A stretch of DNA of 64,000 bases. It comes from Sanguibacter gelidistatuariae. GTDB lineage: Bacteria; Actinomycetota; Actinomycetes; Actinomycetales; Cellulomonadaceae. The stretch lies in the NCBI RefSeq assembly GCF_900096585.1, contig NZ_FMYH01000007.1, positions 62,001-126,000 on the forward strand, written 5' to 3'. Below, piece after piece: positions 35,724 through 44,590 of this stretch (positions are counted from its first letter, which is position 1; each line of letters starts with the position of its first letter). A program made the translations under genes and the position numbers. Under the pieces are notes generated by a model. The model was not told where the DNA came from, ran no database searches, and saw only the letters and a list, made by a program, of their open reading frames with translations.

Positions 35724-37004
35724 TCACTGGACCGGCTCCTCGCGCTCGCGCTCGCCGACCTCCCCAACCGGCTCGATCTGCTCGGCCTGCCGGCCTCGTA
35801 GCCGCAGGAGCGCGAGCCCGACGCCGCAGGTAGCCAGGAGCCCGAGCCCGCCGGTCAGCACAAGGCCGCCGCGCACCCCGAGATGCTCGGTGAACCATCC
35901 CTGCAGCAGGCCGCCGGCCGCATGCCCGCCGAGCAGGAGCGGCATGTAGAAGGCCATGACACGCCCGCGCACCCGCGGCGACGCGGTGAGCTGGACGTAC
36001 GTCCCGGCGCTGGTCAGGAAAAACATCGTCGCCGCACCGACCGCGGCGAGCATCACGAGGAAGGCCCAGTGCGTCGGCGACAGCGCGGCCACGATCTCGA
36101 CGCCGGAGAAGACCGCCGCTCCCACCACGACCGTGCGGACCCGAAGACTGGTCATACGTGCGGCGGTGATCGCCCCGATCAGACCGCCGACGGCACCGAT
36201 CGAGTTGTACAGCCCGAAGCCGCTCGACCCGGTCTCCCACTCGAAGTCGGCGAAGGCGGCCAGCACGACCGGTCCGTTCATGCCGAAGGCCCCCATGAAG
36301 CCGGCCAGGATCACGACCCACATGAGGCGGGGCCGGTCCATGATGTAGCGGAAACCTTCCTTGAGCTGCCCGGGGGACCGCGTGATGGTGGGAACCGGGT
36401 GCAGCTGGTCCACCCGCATGGATGCAACGAGCGCGACCACGACGAGGCACAGGGTTGCGTTCGCGGCGAAGGCCCAACCCTGGCCGACCTGGTTGATGAG
36501 CACTCCGGCCAGCGCAGGTCCGACCAGGCCGCTGAGCTGGTTGAGCGCGTTGTTCGTGCTGATGGCGGAGCGGAGCTGGCCGTCCCCGACGAGCTCGTTG
36601 ACCAGGACCTGGCGGGCGGGCTGGTCGAAGACCGCGACGCATCCGGAGGCCAGGGCGAAGAGGTAGAGGAGCGGGACCGTGACCAGGCCGCCGATGGTCA
36701 GTGCGGCGAGGGTTGCGGCCAGGACCGCTGCGGCGGACTGGGCCGCCATGACGAGGTGGCGCTTGTTGTGGCGGTCGGCGATCACACCGCCGAGCGGGCC
36801 GAAGGTGAGCAGCGGGACGAACTGCAGCGCGACGATGATCCCGACCGCAGCCGGGCTCCCGGTGAGCTTGAGCACGAGCCAGTCCTGGGACAGGCGCAGC
36901 ATCCACATGCCCGTTCCGCCGAAGAACTGGGCGATGAGGAAGAGCCGGTAGTTGTGGTTGCGCAGGATCGAGCGGACGGGTGGATGGTCGAGCGAGTTGG
37001 GCAT
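35724..37004 (-). CDS. Major facilitator superfamily transporter
   Basis: A 426-residue MFS protein with about twelve hydrophobic segments and the opening NHNYRLFLIAQFFGGTGMWM, followed by the loop-2 motif GGVIADRHNKRHLV. VFDQPARQVLVNELV is characteristic of the enterobactin/macrolide exporter-like group, so export is more likely than sugar uptake. It ends in a charged tail rich in Glu. The start at 37004 has an operator-like palindrome (tgaatggattca) 18 bp upstream, which suggests it belongs to the same control circuit as the ABC importer on the other strand. Confidence 0.87.
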   Translation of the reverse strand: MPNSLDHPPVRSILRNHNYRLFLIAQFFGGTGMWMLRLSQDWLVLKLTGSPAAVGIIVALQFVPLLTFGPLGGVIADRHNKRHLVMAAQSAAAVLAATLAALTIGGLVTVPLLYLFALASGCVAVFDQPARQVLVNELVGDGQLRSAISTNNALNQLSGLVGPALAGVLINQVGQGWAFAANATLCLVVVALVASMRVDQLHPVPTITRSPGQLKEGFRYIMDRPRLMWVVILAGFMGAFGMNGPVVLAAFADFEWETGSSGFGLYNSIGAVGGLIGAITAARMTSLRVRTVVVGAAVFSGVEIVAALSPTHWAFLVMLAAVGAATMFFLTSAGTYVQLTASPRVRGRVMAFYMPLLLGGHAAGGLLQGWFTEHLGVRGGLVLTGGLGLLATCGVGLALLRLRGRQAEQIEPVGEVGEREREEPVQ

Positions 37005-37021
37005 GTGCGGTCACCTAGCAG

Positions 37022-37033
37022 TGAATGGATTCA
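37022..37033. promoter_or_regulatory. Operator-like palindrome TGAATGGATTCA before the MFS gene
   Basis: Perfect 5-bp arms around GG; it resembles the TTGAATCGATTCAA site at 25915. It is 18 bp from the MFS start codon, where a bound repressor would block transcription. Confidence 0.5.
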
Positions 37034-37175
37034 ACGATCGAGGGTCGGTCGTCCGGGTTTGGTGAGACGAGTTGGCGCGAGATCTGGCCGTCAGGAACCG
37101 CGAAAATTCGCAGCTTCGGGGGAATCGTTGGCGAACGACGGTGTTCGGGGCTGGACTTTTCACGCAACAACGGTA

Positions 37176-37189
37176 TTGTAACGATTCAC
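37176..37189. promoter_or_regulatory. LacI-type operator TTGTAACGATTCAC before the ABC importer
   Basis: It differs at one base from the site at 44781-44794 and overlaps a possible -10 box (tattgt). It is about 80 bp upstream of the lipoprotein start at 37267. Confidence 0.6.
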
Positions 37190-37266
37190 TTCCATCGTTG
37201 AACGCGCAGGGCGGCGCGGTTAACCTCGGGAATGCGCTTTCATTCACGATGAGCAAGGAGGCTCAG

Positions 37267-38595
37267 ATGTCGATCAAGCGATCAGCCCTCAAGGGTATCG
37301 CCGCCGCAGCGTTCGCGGCACTCGCACTTTCCGCATGTTCAGGTGGCTCGGGAGAGGCAGCTCCCGCTCCCTCCGCGACCCTCGACGTGGCCAAGGATGT
37401 CACGATTTCCTTCGCCTGGTGGGGCAACGACGACCGCGCCGCCAAGTATGAGGAGTCCATCGCACTCTTCGAGACGAAGTACCCGAACATCAAGGTCCAG
37501 ACCAGCTTTGCGGCCTTCCCGGACTACTGGACCGCACGCAGCACCGAGGCCGCGGGCAGCTCGCTCCCCGACGTCTTCCAGATGGACCTGTCCTACCTGC
37601 GCCAGTACGGCTCGACCAACCAGCTGCTCAACCTCGACGGCCAGGTCGGCGACGGCAAGGCGCTCGACGTGTCCGGCCTCGACGAGGCGCTGCTCGGCTC
37701 CGGCCAGCTCGACGGCTCGCAGTTCGGCATCCCGACGTCGACCAACACGCTCGCGCTCTTCTACAGCCCGAATATCCTCGACCAGCTCGGCATCGAGCCC
37801 CTCACGGGCGACTACACCTGGGAGGACTACAACGACTTCGTCAACAAGGTCTCCGCGGCCGGCGCCTCGTCCGACCCCGTCCTCTACGGCAGCGGCGACT
37901 ACACGCTGACGTTCTGGTTCTTCATCCAGTGGCTCATCCAGCAGGACATCGAGCCCTTCACCGCCGAGGGTGAGCTCAACTTCACCCCCGAGCAGATGAC
38001 CGAGTGGCTGAACTCGGCCGAGTCCATCCGCACCCCGGTCGACTCGACCTACCCGATCGCTCGCGGCAAGCAGCTCGAGCCCCTCGGTGGGTTCACCGTC
38101 AACGAGGTCGCCGCAGAGTTCAGCTGGGACAACTTCCTTGCGGGCTACTCCGCCGACTCGGGCACCGACAACATCCAGATGCTCCCGATCCCGTCGGGCG
38201 CCGATGGCAAGAAGCACATGTTCTTCAAGCCGTCGATGCTGCTCTCCGCCTCGGCGAACTCCAAGGAGCCGGCCGCGGCCGCGACTCTGATCAACTTCCT
38301 CATCAACGAGCCTGAGGTCGGCCGCATCTTCGGAACGTCCAAGGGTGTCCCCGCCGTCGCAGCACAGCGCGACGCGATGAACGTCGAGGCCGGCTCGATC
38401 GACGAGCGCGTCATGGCCTATGAGGAGTCTGTCGCCGGTGACGTCACGGCCTCAGCTCCGCTCCCGGTCTTGGGCTTCGGCTCGATCGAGGCCGAGTTCA
38501 AGCGCCTGGGTGAAGAGTTCGCCTACCGCCAGATCACAGTCGACCAGTTCGTCGAGCAGTGGTTCGCCGAAGCGGCGATGACTGTCAACAAGTGA
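37267..38595 (+). CDS. ABC-transporter sugar-binding lipoprotein (CUT1 type)
   Basis: A 442-residue extracellular binding protein with a lipoprotein signal (MSIKRSALKGIAAAAFAALA, lipobox LSAC) and a family 1 solute-binding fold. The ATG at 37267 follows aaggaggctcag; an in-frame ATG at 37249 has no site. It is followed by two permeases of the CUT1 sugar class but no ATPase, so a shared MsiK-like ATPase elsewhere is expected. The nearby GH51 arabinofuranosidase suggests arabino-oligosaccharides as ligand (inferred). Confidence 0.9.
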   Translation: MSIKRSALKGIAAAAFAALALSACSGGSGEAAPAPSATLDVAKDVTISFAWWGNDDRAAKYEESIALFETKYPNIKVQTSFAAFPDYWTARSTEAAGSSLPDVFQMDLSYLRQYGSTNQLLNLDGQVGDGKALDVSGLDEALLGSGQLDGSQFGIPTSTNTLALFYSPNILDQLGIEPLTGDYTWEDYNDFVNKVSAAGASSDPVLYGSGDYTLTFWFFIQWLIQQDIEPFTAEGELNFTPEQMTEWLNSAESIRTPVDSTYPIARGKQLEPLGGFTVNEVAAEFSWDNFLAGYSADSGTDNIQMLPIPSGADGKKHMFFKPSMLLSASANSKEPAAAATLINFLINEPEVGRIFGTSKGVPAVAAQRDAMNVEAGSIDERVMAYEESVAGDVTASAPLPVLGFGSIEAEFKRLGEEFAYRQITVDQFVEQWFAEAAMTVNK

Positions 38596-38598
38596 CCT

Positions 38599-38705
38599 GA
38601 GGCCCCATCGCCTCCGGCCATCTCGCGTGACGGGTGAACAGCGACCTCCGGTCGCTGGATGTGAACGCTCGCACCGGCGTCGGGCATCATGCTCGACGCC
38701 GGCGC
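38599..38705 (+). promoter_or_regulatory. Series of stem-loops between binding-protein and permease genes
   Basis: Three hairpins: gaggc/gcctc (38599-38614), agcgacc/ggtcgct (38640-38656, perfect, 3-nt loop) and a long one at 38671-38705 whose arms match at 15 of 17 positions. Such structures often protect the 3' end of binding-protein mRNA so that it is made in excess over the permeases. Here that role is inferred. Confidence 0.6.
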
Positions 38706-38756
38706 GGCCCCGTACGCAGCAGCACTGACAACAAAACGACTGATCGGATTCCCATC

Positions 38757-39713
38757 GTGTCCCTCACTGACGAGGCGACCGGAACTCGCGCTGTCACCTC
38801 CACGAAGAGCTCGCCTGCGCGACGCTCTCGGAGGGCAGCCGAGGCCCGCGCTGGTTACGCGTTCCTTGCCCCCTGGTTGCTAGGTTTCTTCCTGCTCACG
38901 GCGGGACCGATGCTGGCGTCGCTCTACCTGGCATTCACGAACTACAACATGTTCGCCCCACCGAAGTGGGTCGGCCTCGACAACTTCATCCAGCTCTTCA
39001 ACGACCCGCGGTACATCCAGTCGGTCAAGGTGACCGGCATCTACGTGCTGGTCGGAACCCCGATCAAGCTCGCCTCCGCGCTCGCCGTGGCGATGCTGCT
39101 GAACAACCGGCGCCGTGGACAGGGCGCCTACCGGTCCATCTTCTACGCTCCCTCCCTCATCGGGGCGAGCGTGTCGATCGCGATCGTGTGGAAGGCCATG
39201 TTCATCGACGACGGCATCGTCGACCAGATCGGCCAGTTCTTCGGACGGGACGCCGGCGGCTGGGTCGGTGACCCGAGCATGACCATGCCGATGATGATCC
39301 TGCTGACCGTCTGGCAGTTCGGTGCGCCGATGGTCATCTTCCTCGCCGGGCTCAAGCAGATCCCGACCGAGCTCTACGAGGCCGCCGAGATGGACGGAGC
39401 CGGCTCTGCCCGCAAGTTCCTGCGGATCACGCTGCCGATGCTCTCCCCGGTGCTGTTCTTCAACCTGCTGCTCGAGACGATCCACTCGTTCCAGATCTTC
39501 GGGTCCGCGTTCATCATCTCCAACGGGACCGGTGGTCCCGCCGGATCGACCATGTTCTACACCCTGTACCTCTACCTTCGCGGCTTCACCGACTTCCGGA
39601 TGGGCTACGCCTCGGCGATGGCCTGGGTTCTTGTGGTCGCCGTCGGCCTCATCACCTTCATCTTCTTCAAGACGTCGAAGCAGTGGGTCCACTACTCGGG
39701 GGAGACGAAATGA
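38757..39713 (+). CDS. ABC-transporter sugar permease 1 (CUT1 type)
   Basis: A 318-residue membrane protein with about six helices, the first being YAFLAPWLLGFFLLTAGPML. The coupling loop is EAAEMDGAGSARKFLRITLPML, typical of sugar CUT1 permeases. A GTG at 38757 is chosen as start since the preceding open frame contains the hairpin region; the start is not certain. Its stop overlaps the ATG of the second permease (ATGA). Confidence 0.9.
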   Translation: MSLTDEATGTRAVTSTKSSPARRSRRAAEARAGYAFLAPWLLGFFLLTAGPMLASLYLAFTNYNMFAPPKWVGLDNFIQLFNDPRYIQSVKVTGIYVLVGTPIKLASALAVAMLLNNRRRGQGAYRSIFYAPSLIGASVSIAIVWKAMFIDDGIVDQIGQFFGRDAGGWVGDPSMTMPMMILLTVWQFGAPMVIFLAGLKQIPTELYEAAEMDGAGSARKFLRITLPMLSPVLFFNLLLETIHSFQIFGSAFIISNGTGGPAGSTMFYTLYLYLRGFTDFRMGYASAMAWVLVVAVGLITFIFFKTSKQWVHYSGETK

Positions 39714-40648
39714 CCGCCACGACGCCACACCTGACCAAGCTCACCCCCGTCACTGGAGCCTCGGCGCCCGACGACCTCGAGGTGAGTGCCCAGCTGCGCA
39801 AGGTGCACAAGCGCAAGAAGACCGTGAAGTCGGTCCTCTTCCACATCTTTGTGCTCGCCGTGACCGTGGTGATCCTCTACCCGGCCGTGTGGATGCTCAT
39901 GTCCTCGCTCAAGCCGACGAGCGACATCATCGGCAACATCAGTATCATTCCAACGCACGCGTCCTTCGACAACTTCGCCAAAGCGCTCAGCGGGATCGGC
40001 GGGGTGTCCTTCTGGACGTTCTTCGGCAACTCGCTGTTCCTGGCTGTCATGTCCGTCGTCGGCATCACGCTGTCCTCGACCATCACGTCCTACGCCTTTG
40101 CCCGGATCGACTTCCCGGGCCGCGGCATCTTCTTCACACTGATGATCGCGACGCTGCTGCTGCCGTTCCACGTGGTGATCATTCCGCAATACATCATGTT
40201 CAACGAGCTCGGCCTGGTGAACACATTCGTGCCGCTGCTGATCGGCAAGTTCCTCGCGGCCGAGGCGTTCTTCGTCTTCCTCATGGTCCAGTTCATGCGC
40301 AACCTGCCGCGTGAGCTCGACGAGGCAGCCCGCATCGACGGCGCCGGTCACGTGCGGATCTTCCGGTCGATCATGCTGCCGCTCATGAAGCCGCCGATCA
40401 TGACGGCATCGATCTTCGCCTTCATCTGGAGCTGGAACGACTTCTTCGGTCCGCTGCTCTACCTGAAGAAGCCCGACCTGTATTCCCTGCCGATCGCGCT
40501 GCGCCTCTACGTCGACCAGACCTCGGTCTCCGACTACGGGGCACAGATGGCCATGGCCGTCCTCGCGCTGCTGCCGGTGCTGCTGTTCTTCATCATCTTC
40601 CAACGGTTCATCGTCGACGGCGTCTCGACCCAGGGCTTGAAGGGCTGA
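39710..40648 (+). CDS. ABC-transporter sugar permease 2 (CUT1 type)
   Basis: A 312-residue partner permease with about six hydrophobic segments after a 40-residue basic tail. The coupling loop reads DEAARIDGAGHVRIFRSIMLPL. The ATG at 39710 lies in the stop of permease 1; an upstream in-frame ATG at 39683 would sit inside that gene. The protein belongs to the MalG-like sugar class. It is followed after 3 bp by a DUF624 gene. Confidence 0.92.
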   Translation: MTATTPHLTKLTPVTGASAPDDLEVSAQLRKVHKRKKTVKSVLFHIFVLAVTVVILYPAVWMLMSSLKPTSDIIGNISIIPTHASFDNFAKALSGIGGVSFWTFFGNSLFLAVMSVVGITLSSTITSYAFARIDFPGRGIFFTLMIATLLLPFHVVIIPQYIMFNELGLVNTFVPLLIGKFLAAEAFFVFLMVQFMRNLPRELDEAARIDGAGHVRIFRSIMLPLMKPPIMTASIFAFIWSWNDFFGPLLYLKKPDLYSLPIALRLYVDQTSVSDYGAQMAMAVLALLPVLLFFIIFQRFIVDGVSTQGLKG

Positions 40649-40651
40649 GCG

Positions 40652-41326
40652 ATGTCGGCAAGAGTCGTCACCATGGATCCAGCCAGCAAGGACGCCCGCC
40701 GGGAGACCAGCAAGGACGTCCGCCGTCGCAAGAAGTCAGCGGATTCGGTCCCGGGAAGCTTTGGGAAGTTCGCCCTCTTCTCCGAGGTGCTGCTCACCGG
40801 TGTGTACGTCATGGTGCTGAGCCTCGCCGTGGTGACGGCTCTGCCGGCCGTGACGGCCGGCGTCGGGCACCTGCGGCGCCACCTGCGGGGTGAGCGCGAC
40901 GGCGTGGCCGAGCTCTGGGAGGACTTCAAGGCCGCCTGCTCGGGGGTCTGGGTGGTGGCCGTCGGGTCGATCGTGGCCTTCTGTCTCGTGGGGCTCAACC
41001 TGTGGGCCGTGAGCACGGAGGCGCTCCCCGGCGGGGCTGTCGTCGGTGTCGTGAGCGCGGGCCTCGGCGTCACGCTCAGCGTCGGGCTGCTCCGGGCGGC
41101 GAGCGTGTGGACGCCGGGCGACCGATGGTTCTCCCTTGTTCGTCGAGGTGTGCGGGAGATCGGCGCGGACCCGGCCGGGTCGGCCATGCTCTTCGCCGCA
41201 GTCGTGATGTGCGTGGTACTCGTATGGATGCTCAAGCCGTTGGTGATGATCGTCGGCGGACTGGTCGCGTTTGCGGTGGTGGGCGTGGAGTTCCGCACGG
41301 CGCGCCCCGCGCGCGGCGAGCGGTAG
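40652..41326 (+). CDS. YesL-like membrane protein (DUF624 family)
   Basis: A 224-residue integral membrane protein with about five hydrophobic segments after a Lys/Arg-rich N-terminus (residues 1-35). The pattern, including VVTALPAVTAGVGHLRRHLRGE, fits the DUF624/YesL family, whose members are commonly encoded with CUT1 sugar importers for plant polysaccharides. No biochemical role is known for the family. It starts 3 bp after the permease stop and closes the operon. Confidence 0.8.
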   Translation: MSARVVTMDPASKDARRETSKDVRRRKKSADSVPGSFGKFALFSEVLLTGVYVMVLSLAVVTALPAVTAGVGHLRRHLRGERDGVAELWEDFKAACSGVWVVAVGSIVAFCLVGLNLWAVSTEALPGGAVVGVVSAGLGVTLSVGLLRAASVWTPGDRWFSLVRRGVREIGADPAGSAMLFAAVVMCVVLVWMLKPLVMIVGGLVAFAVVGVEFRTARPARGER

Positions 41327-41387
41327 GACGCAGCCGCTCTCTTGGTTCGTCTCAGCCCGTGCGTCACAGGTCCCACCGAGGCCCCTG

Positions 41388-41465
41388 ACCGCCGAGTGCG
41401 TGCATTTGATGGTCGTGCGTGCATTCAAAGTCACGCACGACCATCAAATGCACGCACTCGGCGGT
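41388..41465. repeat. Perfect 34-bp inverted repeat with a 10-nt loop
   Basis: The left arm is 41388-41421 and the right arm 41432-41465, with cattcaaagt between. Every one of the 34 positions pairs; the arms include gagtgcgtgcatttgatggt. It lies 62 bp past the DUF624 stop. It could be a strong terminator, but perfect arms of this length suggest recent formation or selection on the DNA itself. No transposase is nearby. Confidence 0.9.
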
Positions 41466-41829
41466 GCGTTGGGCGGACGGGTGCGGAGTGAGGGAAGTCG
41501 CTGGGGGCCACTGGTCGGCCTCGGGATGGGAGTGGAGCGGAAAGAGCTGTTTCACAGGGTCCGGCAGGCGGTCGTCGTCCACAACGGTGAGCGAACGACC
41601 GGCGGCGAGGCCGGATCGGCCCTGAGATCAGTGCATGGACATAACTCCCGTCGAACCGTCGACGCCCCCCGCAGATCTCCTTGACCCGTCGCATGACCAC
41701 CCGACACCCATGTACGAAGATCGGACGGGCGGGTCCTCCGTGTCGCCCGGGGGCCTCCCCGGTGGACGGCCACGCGATCCTGGCGCGGAGCACCGTCGAC
41801 GTCGTCCACCTCCTGCTGAGGAGAGCCTC
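41466..41829. other. Intergenic stretch without a supported gene
   Basis: The frame of the following gene is open from 41635, but that part encodes Pro/Arg/Gly-rich sequence with no domain and no ribosome site at its ATG. Apart from the hairpin that precedes it, nothing further is recognised. Confidence 0.5.
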
Positions 41830-42777
41830 GTGTCCTCGGGCCTGCTCCGTGCACGCGACTTCCCGAGCGATCTCGTGGCACGTGAAGTCCGTGCCCAGCG
41901 GTGGGTGCGCGTGCGACGTGGCGCCTACCTGCAGAGCGGGGATGGTTTGACGGCCTCCGTTGATCCGGTCGACAGTCACCGATTACACCTGGCGCGGATC
42001 GCTGCGGTCGATCGGCAGGCTCCTGCTCCGCCGACGTTCAGCCACGGGTCGTCTGCGCTTCTGTGGGGTGCCTCCTTATGGCGAGTCCCCCAACACGTTC
42101 ACGTGACGCAGTCGAGCTCGGCATCTGGTCGGCGTGGGCGCGACGTCGTGCGTCACAAGTTGGATCTTCCGGCCGACGACGTCGAGCGACGGTCGGGTGT
42201 CCTGCTCACGTCGCGGTTGCGCACACTCGTCGACTGCATCACGACGATGCCGCCGCTGTCTGCCTTGGTCGTGGCTGACTCGCTCCTGGCGCAGGGTCTC
42301 GATCGTGAGTCAGTGGCTGTCGCGCTCGATGAACGCGGCAGTCGCAGGGGTGGGCGTCGTGCGCGGATGGTTCTGGCGGAGGCCGATGGAGCGTCGGAGT
42401 CTCCGGGCGAGAGCGCCTTGCGCTTCTTCCTCTGGGCGCATGGCTTCCCGCGCCCGGAGCTGCAGGTGAGGGTCGTGACCCGACTCGGGACATTCTGGGC
42501 AGACATGGGGTGGCGCAGGTGGAACCTGCTCATCGAGTACGACGGACTCGTCAAGTACGGGACGTTGTCTGGAGGGTCCGCCTCTGACGTCGTGGTGCAG
42601 GAGAAGCGCCGTCAGGAGGCGATCGAGGACGAGGGATTCCGCGTCCTGAGGGTGACCAAGTACGACCTCGAGCGCCCGCGGCAGCTGGTGGAGAGGATAT
42701 TGCGATACCTGCCGGCATCCGTGTCCGTCAACCTCTCACCCGTCCCCGAGCTCCTGTTGCCGGCGTCCTGGCGCTGA
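41830..42777 (+). CDS. AbiEi-like / DUF559-type protein
   Basis: A 315-residue protein of a group common in actinobacteria. The N-terminus looks like the AbiEi antitoxin winged helix (RARDFPSDLVAREVRAQRWVRVRRGAYL). The C-terminus (about residues 200-300) resembles the DUF559/Vsr endonuclease-like fold, with LLIEYDGLVKY, an EKRRQEAIEDEGFRVLRVT segment and RPRQLVERIL. The GTG at 41830 is chosen because aggagagcctc gives an ideal ribosome site; an ATG at 41635 in the same frame is less likely. No toxin gene is adjacent, so a toxin-antitoxin role is not supported. Function unknown. Confidence 0.65.
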   Translation: MSSGLLRARDFPSDLVAREVRAQRWVRVRRGAYLQSGDGLTASVDPVDSHRLHLARIAAVDRQAPAPPTFSHGSSALLWGASLWRVPQHVHVTQSSSASGRRGRDVVRHKLDLPADDVERRSGVLLTSRLRTLVDCITTMPPLSALVVADSLLAQGLDRESVAVALDERGSRRGGRRARMVLAEADGASESPGESALRFFLWAHGFPRPELQVRVVTRLGTFWADMGWRRWNLLIEYDGLVKYGTLSGGSASDVVVQEKRRQEAIEDEGFRVLRVTKYDLERPRQLVERILRYLPASVSVNLSPVPELLLPASWR

Positions 42778-42813
42778 GGTCATGACCCACCACCCCGCGG
42801 AAACCTCTGGGTG

Positions 42814-42844
42814 GGGAGGCGCCGAGGCGAGCTCGGCGCCTCCC
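42814..42844. terminator. Bidirectional terminator hairpin
   Basis: gggaggcgccga (42814-42825) and its exact complement (42833-42844) form a 12-bp stem with a 7-nt loop. It sits between the ends of the convergent AbiEi-like and abfA genes. Confidence 0.8.
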
Positions 42845-42874
42845 AGGGTTCGGTACGTTCCCGGCGATGGTGCG

Positions 42875-44452
42875 TCAGGCGCGCTTGGCGGTTCCGTGCC
42901 AGGCGGACCATGATTCGGGTGCCAGGGTCAGGGTGACCGTGCCGTTCTCCGAGGCCGGGGCGGTGCGGGTGGCGGTCGAGACGAGCTCGGCCGCTTCCTT
43001 GCCCTCGCGCATGCCGACGTGGTCGGCGAGCAGCTCGAGGCCGCCGTCGAGGGCCACGGCGAGGCCCGAGTAGCTGATCGTGACCGTGGCCGGTGAGGTC
43101 GAACGGTTCACCAGGAACAGGGACAGCGCGCCGGCCGCACCCGCCTCGCCGGACTCGTCCCACGTCGCCGCAGCGGTGACCAGCGGCACGTCGCCGTGCG
43201 CCTTGGTGGTCACCTGGGGAACGTTGACCCGCAGGTCCAGGACGGAACCCTGGGCCAGGCGAGCGGTGTTCGCGAAGGGGTGGAACGTCGTCTGGCGCCA
43301 GGCGTCGCCGCCGGGCTCGGTCATGATCGGGGCGATCACGTTGACGAGCTGGGCGAGCGCGGCGACCGGCACGCGGTCGGCGTGGTTAAGCAGGGTGATC
43401 ATGAGGTCACCGACGACGACGGCGTCGAGGGCCGAGTAGATGTCCTCGATGATCCGCGGGGCGTCACGCTGAAGGGGGAGGTTCTTCTCGCCCGGGAAAC
43501 GGGTCTCCAGGTACCAGACGTTCCACTCGTCGAAGGAGATGGTGATCTTCTTGTCCGAGCGCTTCTGGGCGGCGATCGAGTCGGCCGAGGCGACGACCCG
43601 CTCGATGAAGCGGTCCATCGCGGTCGCCGAGCCGAGGAAGCTGGCGCGGTCGCCGTCCTTCTCCTCGTAGTAGGCGTGCATGGAGATGTGGTCGACGATG
43701 TCGTAGGTGTAGGAGAGCACCGTGCGCTCCCACTCCCCGAAGGTGTCCATGTACATCGAGGAGGAGCCACACGCCACGAGCTCGATGGTCGGGTCGGTGA
43801 GGCGCATGGCCTTGCCCGCCTCGGCCGCGAGCTTGCCGTACTCGTGGGCGTCCTTGTGGCCGATCTGCCACGGGCCGTCCATCTCGTTGCCCAGGCACCA
43901 GAGCTTGACGTTGTACGGCTCGGCGCGGCCGTTGGCGATGCGCATGTCGGCCCACTTGCTGCCGGCCACGCCGTTGCAGTATTCGAGCAGTCCGACGGCG
44001 GCCGCGACGCCGCGCGTGCCGAGGTTGACGGCCATCATCGGCTCGATCCCCTCGCGCTCGGCCCACTGCAGGAACTCGTCTGTCCCGACGATGTTGGGCT
44101 CGACCGTGCGCCAGGCGAGGTCGATGAACGGCTTGCGGTTCTCGACCGGGCCGACCGCCTCTTCCCAGACGTAGTTGGAGACGAAGTTGCCACCCGGGTA
44201 GCGGACCATGGAGACGCCGAGCTCCTTGGTCAGGTCGGCGACGTCGCGGCGGAAGCCGTGCTCGTCGGCCGTGGAGTGCCCAGGCTCGTAGATGCCGGTG
44301 TAGACAGCGCGACCCAGGTGCTCCACGAAGGAGCCGAAGAGGCGGCGGTCGATCGCGCCGACCTGGAAGTCGGGGTGCAGCGTAATCGTCGCGGTGACCG
44401 GGGTGGACTGAGCGGCGCCGTCGTTGGCGCCGGTCTCTGCGGTGTATTCCAT
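42875..44452 (-). CDS. abfA: Alpha-L-arabinofuranosidase, GH51
   Basis: A 525-residue intracellular glycosidase that removes terminal L-arabinofuranose from arabino-oligosaccharides (EC 3.2.1.55). The family GH51 landmarks are GSFVEHLGRAVYTGIYEPGH, MVRYPGGNFVSNYVWE, the acid/base Glu190 in LGNEMDGPW and the nucleophile Glu309 in SFDEWNVWY. A C-terminal beta domain follows (about 390-525). There is no signal peptide, so it acts on imported oligomers, matching the CUT1 importer nearby. ATG 44452 is preferred to an ATG at 44482, because the protein then starts just after a ggaggcattacaacg ribosome site. Confidence 0.93.
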   Translation of the reverse strand: MEYTAETGANDGAAQSTPVTATITLHPDFQVGAIDRRLFGSFVEHLGRAVYTGIYEPGHSTADEHGFRRDVADLTKELGVSMVRYPGGNFVSNYVWEEAVGPVENRKPFIDLAWRTVEPNIVGTDEFLQWAEREGIEPMMAVNLGTRGVAAAVGLLEYCNGVAGSKWADMRIANGRAEPYNVKLWCLGNEMDGPWQIGHKDAHEYGKLAAEAGKAMRLTDPTIELVACGSSSMYMDTFGEWERTVLSYTYDIVDHISMHAYYEEKDGDRASFLGSATAMDRFIERVVASADSIAAQKRSDKKITISFDEWNVWYLETRFPGEKNLPLQRDAPRIIEDIYSALDAVVVGDLMITLLNHADRVPVAALAQLVNVIAPIMTEPGGDAWRQTTFHPFANTARLAQGSVLDLRVNVPQVTTKAHGDVPLVTAAATWDESGEAGAAGALSLFLVNRSTSPATVTISYSGLAVALDGGLELLADHVGMREGKEAAELVSTATRTAPASENGTVTLTLAPESWSAWHGTAKRA

Positions 44453-44590
44453 CGTTGTAATGCCTCCGTTGCGAAAATCCACGTGAAGGAGTGGCTTGGC
44501 GAAAACGGTACCCGATACTTCCGAAATTCGAAACGATCTGAGCGCACTTTCTTTCGCGGGCGGACGCCCTCCGGGAGCGCGTCAACGCTT

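Noticed and set aside
41388-41465. Ends of an insertion sequence or a tRNA-like structure
   Set aside because: The arms are only 10 nt apart, there is no transposase, and the fold is a single stem without cloverleaf features.
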